NCBI GenBank assembly: GCA_903899985.1
Contig: CAIULL010000049.1
Coordinates: 1-44,495, forward strand
DNA length: 44,495 nucleotides
Reading direction: 5' to 3'
Source: an uncultured Schlesneria sp.
GTDB lineage: Bacteria > Planctomycetota > Planctomycetia > Planctomycetales > Planctomycetaceae
How positions within the stretch are numbered: the first letter of the stretch is position 1; each line of letters starts with the position of its first letter. A program made the translations under genes and the position numbers. A model generated the notes under the pieces. The model did not search any database. It was not told the DNA's origin and saw only the letters and a program-made list of their open reading frames with translations. This document shows, one piece after another, positions 42,170 through 44,495 of the stretch.

Positions 42170-43513
42170 ATGACTTCATTCTCTGAACAACCCTTGTCGC
42201 GACGCCATCTGTTAAGGGGTTTAGGAGTGGCTCTTGGGTTGCCTTTGCTGGACGCCATGTTGCCGCGAGGATGGGGCGCCACCTCGACATTTCAGCCCTT
42301 GGATCGTTCTGCTGCCACTCAGCCTCGGCTGATATGCTGCTACATTCCGAACGGAGTGAATATCCTGGAATGGATGCCGCCGGATGCAGGGACTGACTAT
42401 AAGTTGTCTCCAACGTTAGAGACACTCAAAGAGCATCGTTCTGAGTTCACGTTGCTCAGCGGGCTGGGTCATCCCGTTTCCGAGGGGGGACACAGCGGGG
42501 CCGATACGTGGCTCACAGCAGCCAATCTTAAAGCCAAACCGGGGGCGGATTACACCAACTCAATCTCAGTCGACCAGCAGGTGGCGGAGGTGCATGGAAG
42601 GGATACGCGGTTCCCTTCCCTTCAGTTGGGCGACATGTCAGGTACGGGTGCTGCGGGACACAGCCATACTCTATCTTTCGATATCAATGGGACACCGCTT
42701 CCGGCCGAGAATTCGCCTCGTCGATTATTCAACCGGTTGTTTGTTCCTGATTCGGCTGACGATCGAGCCGCCACGCTGAAACGGTATGCCGAACGTCGCT
42801 CGATTCTTGATGCACTGATTACCGAAACCAAAGGACTCGATCGACGGCTTGGAGCCAATGACCGTCGCAAGCTCGACGAGTATTTGTCGAGTCTGCGGCA
42901 AACAGAAAAGCAGATTGAACGCCTGCAGTCCTGGATCGACAAACCTAAACCGACCGTCAAGGATACGGGATTGCAGTTGTCCAGCCAGCCTTGTGACGGA
43001 CATGATCGGCCGATGTGGCTGGATGTGATGCTGGAGCTGCCGTATCTGGCGTTTTTGACCGACACGACGCGAGTGATCACATTCGAGTGGTCGAGGGAAG
43101 CGGGCGGTTTCGGGGGGGGCGGCGAAAACCATCACGAACTGTCACACCACGGCGGCGATGCGGGAATGCTCGCGAAATTAGCGGTCATCGACCAATTTCA
43201 TTTAAGTCGTCTCGGGCGGTTCCTGGCGATGCTTAAGTCAACCGCTGAAGCCGATGGAAACATGCTTGACCGAACCATTGTGTTGTATGGGAGTGGAATG
43301 AATTCGGGCAAAGGTGGAGAACACTCGCCGAAGAATCTTCCGACACTCGTCGCAGGGGGCGGAAAGCTGGGCCTGAAACATGGCCAGCATCTGGCGTTTG
43401 ATCCCGACAAACATCCACCGTTGTCCAACGTCCTGTTGACCGTGGCTCAAAAAATGGGTGTCCCAACGGAAAAATTCGCCGACTCGACCAGTTCACTTGC
43501 CGGGCTGACATGA
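42170..43513 (+). CDS. DUF1552 family protein
   Basis: The 447-residue protein has a Tat-like N-terminus (SRRHLLRGLGVALGLPLLDA), so it is probably exported folded. It contains the DUF1552 pattern: LICCYIPNGVNILEWMPP, LLSGLGHPVSEGGHSGADTW, SVDQQVAEVHG and, near the end, TIVLYGSGMNSGKGGEHSPK and NLPTLVAGGG. The GSGMN/H and His-rich segments recall the alkaline phosphatase/sulfatase-related DUF1501 fold. It is paired with the DUF1592-type gene 30 bases upstream and presumably works with it. AAGGATCG precedes the ATG. No enzymatic activity has been established for the pair. Confidence 0.92.
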   Translation: MTSFSEQPLSRRHLLRGLGVALGLPLLDAMLPRGWGATSTFQPLDRSAATQPRLICCYIPNGVNILEWMPPDAGTDYKLSPTLETLKEHRSEFTLLSGLGHPVSEGGHSGADTWLTAANLKAKPGADYTNSISVDQQVAEVHGRDTRFPSLQLGDMSGTGAAGHSHTLSFDINGTPLPAENSPRRLFNRLFVPDSADDRAATLKRYAERRSILDALITETKGLDRRLGANDRRKLDEYLSSLRQTEKQIERLQSWIDKPKPTVKDTGLQLSSQPCDGHDRPMWLDVMLELPYLAFLTDTTRVITFEWSREAGGFGGGGENHHELSHHGGDAGMLAKLAVIDQFHLSRLGRFLAMLKSTAEADGNMLDRTIVLYGSGMNSGKGGEHSPKNLPTLVAGGGKLGLKHGQHLAFDPDKHPPLSNVLLTVAQKMGVPTEKFADSTSSLAGLT

Positions 43514-43578
43514 CCAGATATTAAGGTTGACGCGCAACAAAGACCGCCTGAGTTGCACACTCGACGTCAACCATTCAT

Positions 43579-43597
43579 GCTTCCGGCTGTCGGAAGC
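43579..43597. repeat. Hairpin between the DUF1552 gene and the SDR gene
   Basis: A 7-base stem (GCTTCCG/CGGAAGC) with a 5-base loop lies 40 bases before the SDR start codon. It lacks a T-run. It could end the upstream transcript weakly or shape the SDR leader. Confidence 0.35.
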
Positions 43598-43636
43598 GGA
43601 CTTTAACGAGATAAATCGGATACCAGGGAACAAAGC

Positions 43637-44446
43637 GTGAGCGACGTATTGGCAGGTAAGGTTGCGTTGGTGACAGGTGCGGGGCGAGGTTTGGGTCGGG
43701 CATTCGCTGAAAAACTAGCTGCCATGGGATGTGCCATTGGCATTCACGGCATGCGTGAGAACGGTCCGGCTGAGTTTGGAGAAGGGACGACACTCACTGA
43801 TACGGCGCGCGAAATCGGCGAAACTTACGGAGTTCGCACAGTACGAGTGCTCGGCGATCTGACTCAGTACTCAGAAGTTGAACGCGTCGTCAGTGAAGTC
43901 ACGCAGGCGCTCGGTCCCATTTCCATTCTTGTTCATAATGCAGGCGGCGACATTGCGGCGGCTGGTGGCAAACCCAACCCCAACGATGCCGTGATGATCA
44001 AAGAAATTGACGTTCGAGCGGTTCTCGACCGAAACCTCATGAGTACGATCTACACGTGCCAGCACGTCGCTCGCGGAATGATGGAACGCCGTTGGGGGCG
44101 GATCGTCACGATCAGCTCCATTTCTGCCTTCAAGGGAAGTGATACAAGTTGCATTTATTCGACGGCGAAAGCGGCCGTTGTCGAATACACTCGATGTCTT
44201 GCCGTTGAGCTTCGTCCCTATAATATTACCGCGAACACGCTGGCTCCCGGCGATACGCGAACCGGTCGGTTCCTCGGGACTCGAAAGGTTGCTGAAGAAC
44301 GACTGGTCACCGACGGAACACTCGACCGGATCGGTCTGGTCGACGAAGTGGCGCGGGTGGTGGAAGTCTTCGCAGGGCCGCTGGGTGATTTTATCACCGG
44401 TCAGGCATTGCGAGTCGATGGCGGAAGCCAGTGCTGGCCTGCGTAA
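43637..44446 (+). CDS. Short-chain dehydrogenase/reductase (SDR), FabG-like
   Basis: This 269-residue SDR starts with GTG. It has the cofactor motif TGAGRGLG (about 13-20), HNAGG at about 94-98, a catalytic Ser at about 160, and YSTAK with Tyr174 and Lys178. The C-terminal ITGQALRVDGG is typical of FabG-like classical SDRs. Between strands 2 and 3 it carries an insertion (HGMRENGPAEFGEGTTLTDT), larger than in FabG. The likely reaction is NAD(P)-dependent reduction of a keto group or oxidation of an alcohol; the substrate is open. It follows the DUF1552 gene by about 120 bases and may be a separate transcript. The last 49 bases of the window hold no gene. Confidence 0.9.
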   Translation: MSDVLAGKVALVTGAGRGLGRAFAEKLAAMGCAIGIHGMRENGPAEFGEGTTLTDTAREIGETYGVRTVRVLGDLTQYSEVERVVSEVTQALGPISILVHNAGGDIAAAGGKPNPNDAVMIKEIDVRAVLDRNLMSTIYTCQHVARGMMERRWGRIVTISSISAFKGSDTSCIYSTAKAAVVEYTRCLAVELRPYNITANTLAPGDTRTGRFLGTRKVAEERLVTDGTLDRIGLVDEVARVVEVFAGPLGDFITGQALRVDGGSQCWPA

Positions 44447-44495
44447 CTTGTGGTGACCCCGTCAGAACAAATGCGTGACGCGAGTTTGGAAAGTA

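Noticed and set aside
1-44495. tRNA, rRNA genes and CRISPR arrays
   Set aside because: No clover-leaf-like T-loop segment outside coding regions, no rRNA-like stretch and no regularly spaced repeats were seen by reading; a covariance-model search would settle the RNAs.

Overview
The window looks like chromosomal DNA of a planctomycete (order Planctomycetales). The evidence is the combination of a DUF1559 pilin-like protein, a DUF1587/DUF1592/DUF1588-type cytochrome-like protein directly followed by a DUF1552 protein, a Tat-exported gamma-glutamyltransferase homologue, a Gfo/Idh/MocA oxidoreductase, a PQQ-propeller protein, a CehA/McbA-type PHP protein and many secreted TPR proteins. Base composition is moderate and several genes, including infB, start with TTG. 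The genus cannot be fixed from sequence reading alone.

Layout. 1-1.8 kb: a left edge with a short transposon-end-like repeat, a DUF1559 protein and a small secreted protein. 1.9-5.8 kb: a self-contained minus-strand operon tetR-devB-devC-devA (regulator, membrane fusion protein, permease, ATPase) with a readable promoter and two copies of a TetR-type operator. 6.1-7.7 kb: a YheT-like hydrolase translationally coupled to a membrane-anchored thioredoxin-fold protein without the peroxidatic cysteine. 8.2-18.3 kb: plus-strand genes for exported or metabolic functions (GGT homologue, PHP metallohydrolase, ECF sigma factor with a small membrane partner, PQQ propeller, Gfo/Idh/MocA protein, and an esterase-SGNH fusion). 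18.3-27.9 kb: a minus-strand information-processing block in the transcription order nusA-infB-rbfA, then a degenerate HhH-GPD protein with a histone-H1-like tail, a large TPR protein and a YebC-family regulator. 28.4-32.1 kb: a secreted TPR protein with a strong terminator, two small genes of unknown function and a phytanoyl-CoA dioxygenase-like protein.

32.1-39.5 kb is an accessory, partly decayed region. It holds about 900 bases with no recognisable gene, then two overlapping broken genes: a small conserved protein and a retropepsin-like aspartic protease, recognisable only when frameshift and amber codons are read through. A GT-C glycosyltransferase, a cysteine-rich protein, a DMP19-like protein, a YciI-like protein and an amber-interrupted Rpn/DUF4351 nuclease follow. 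39.5-44.5 kb returns to typical planctomycete content: the DUF1592/DUF1552 pair and an SDR oxidoreductase.

No rRNA, tRNA, CRISPR array, complete insertion sequence or obvious phage was seen, and no clearly new multi-gene system. The observations most worth checking are the GGT homologue that has kept its catalytic threonine but lost the gamma-glutamyl-binding residues, the HhH-GPD protein without its catalytic lysine, the dual TetR operator, the three-domain hydrolase fusion, and the decayed protease cassette.
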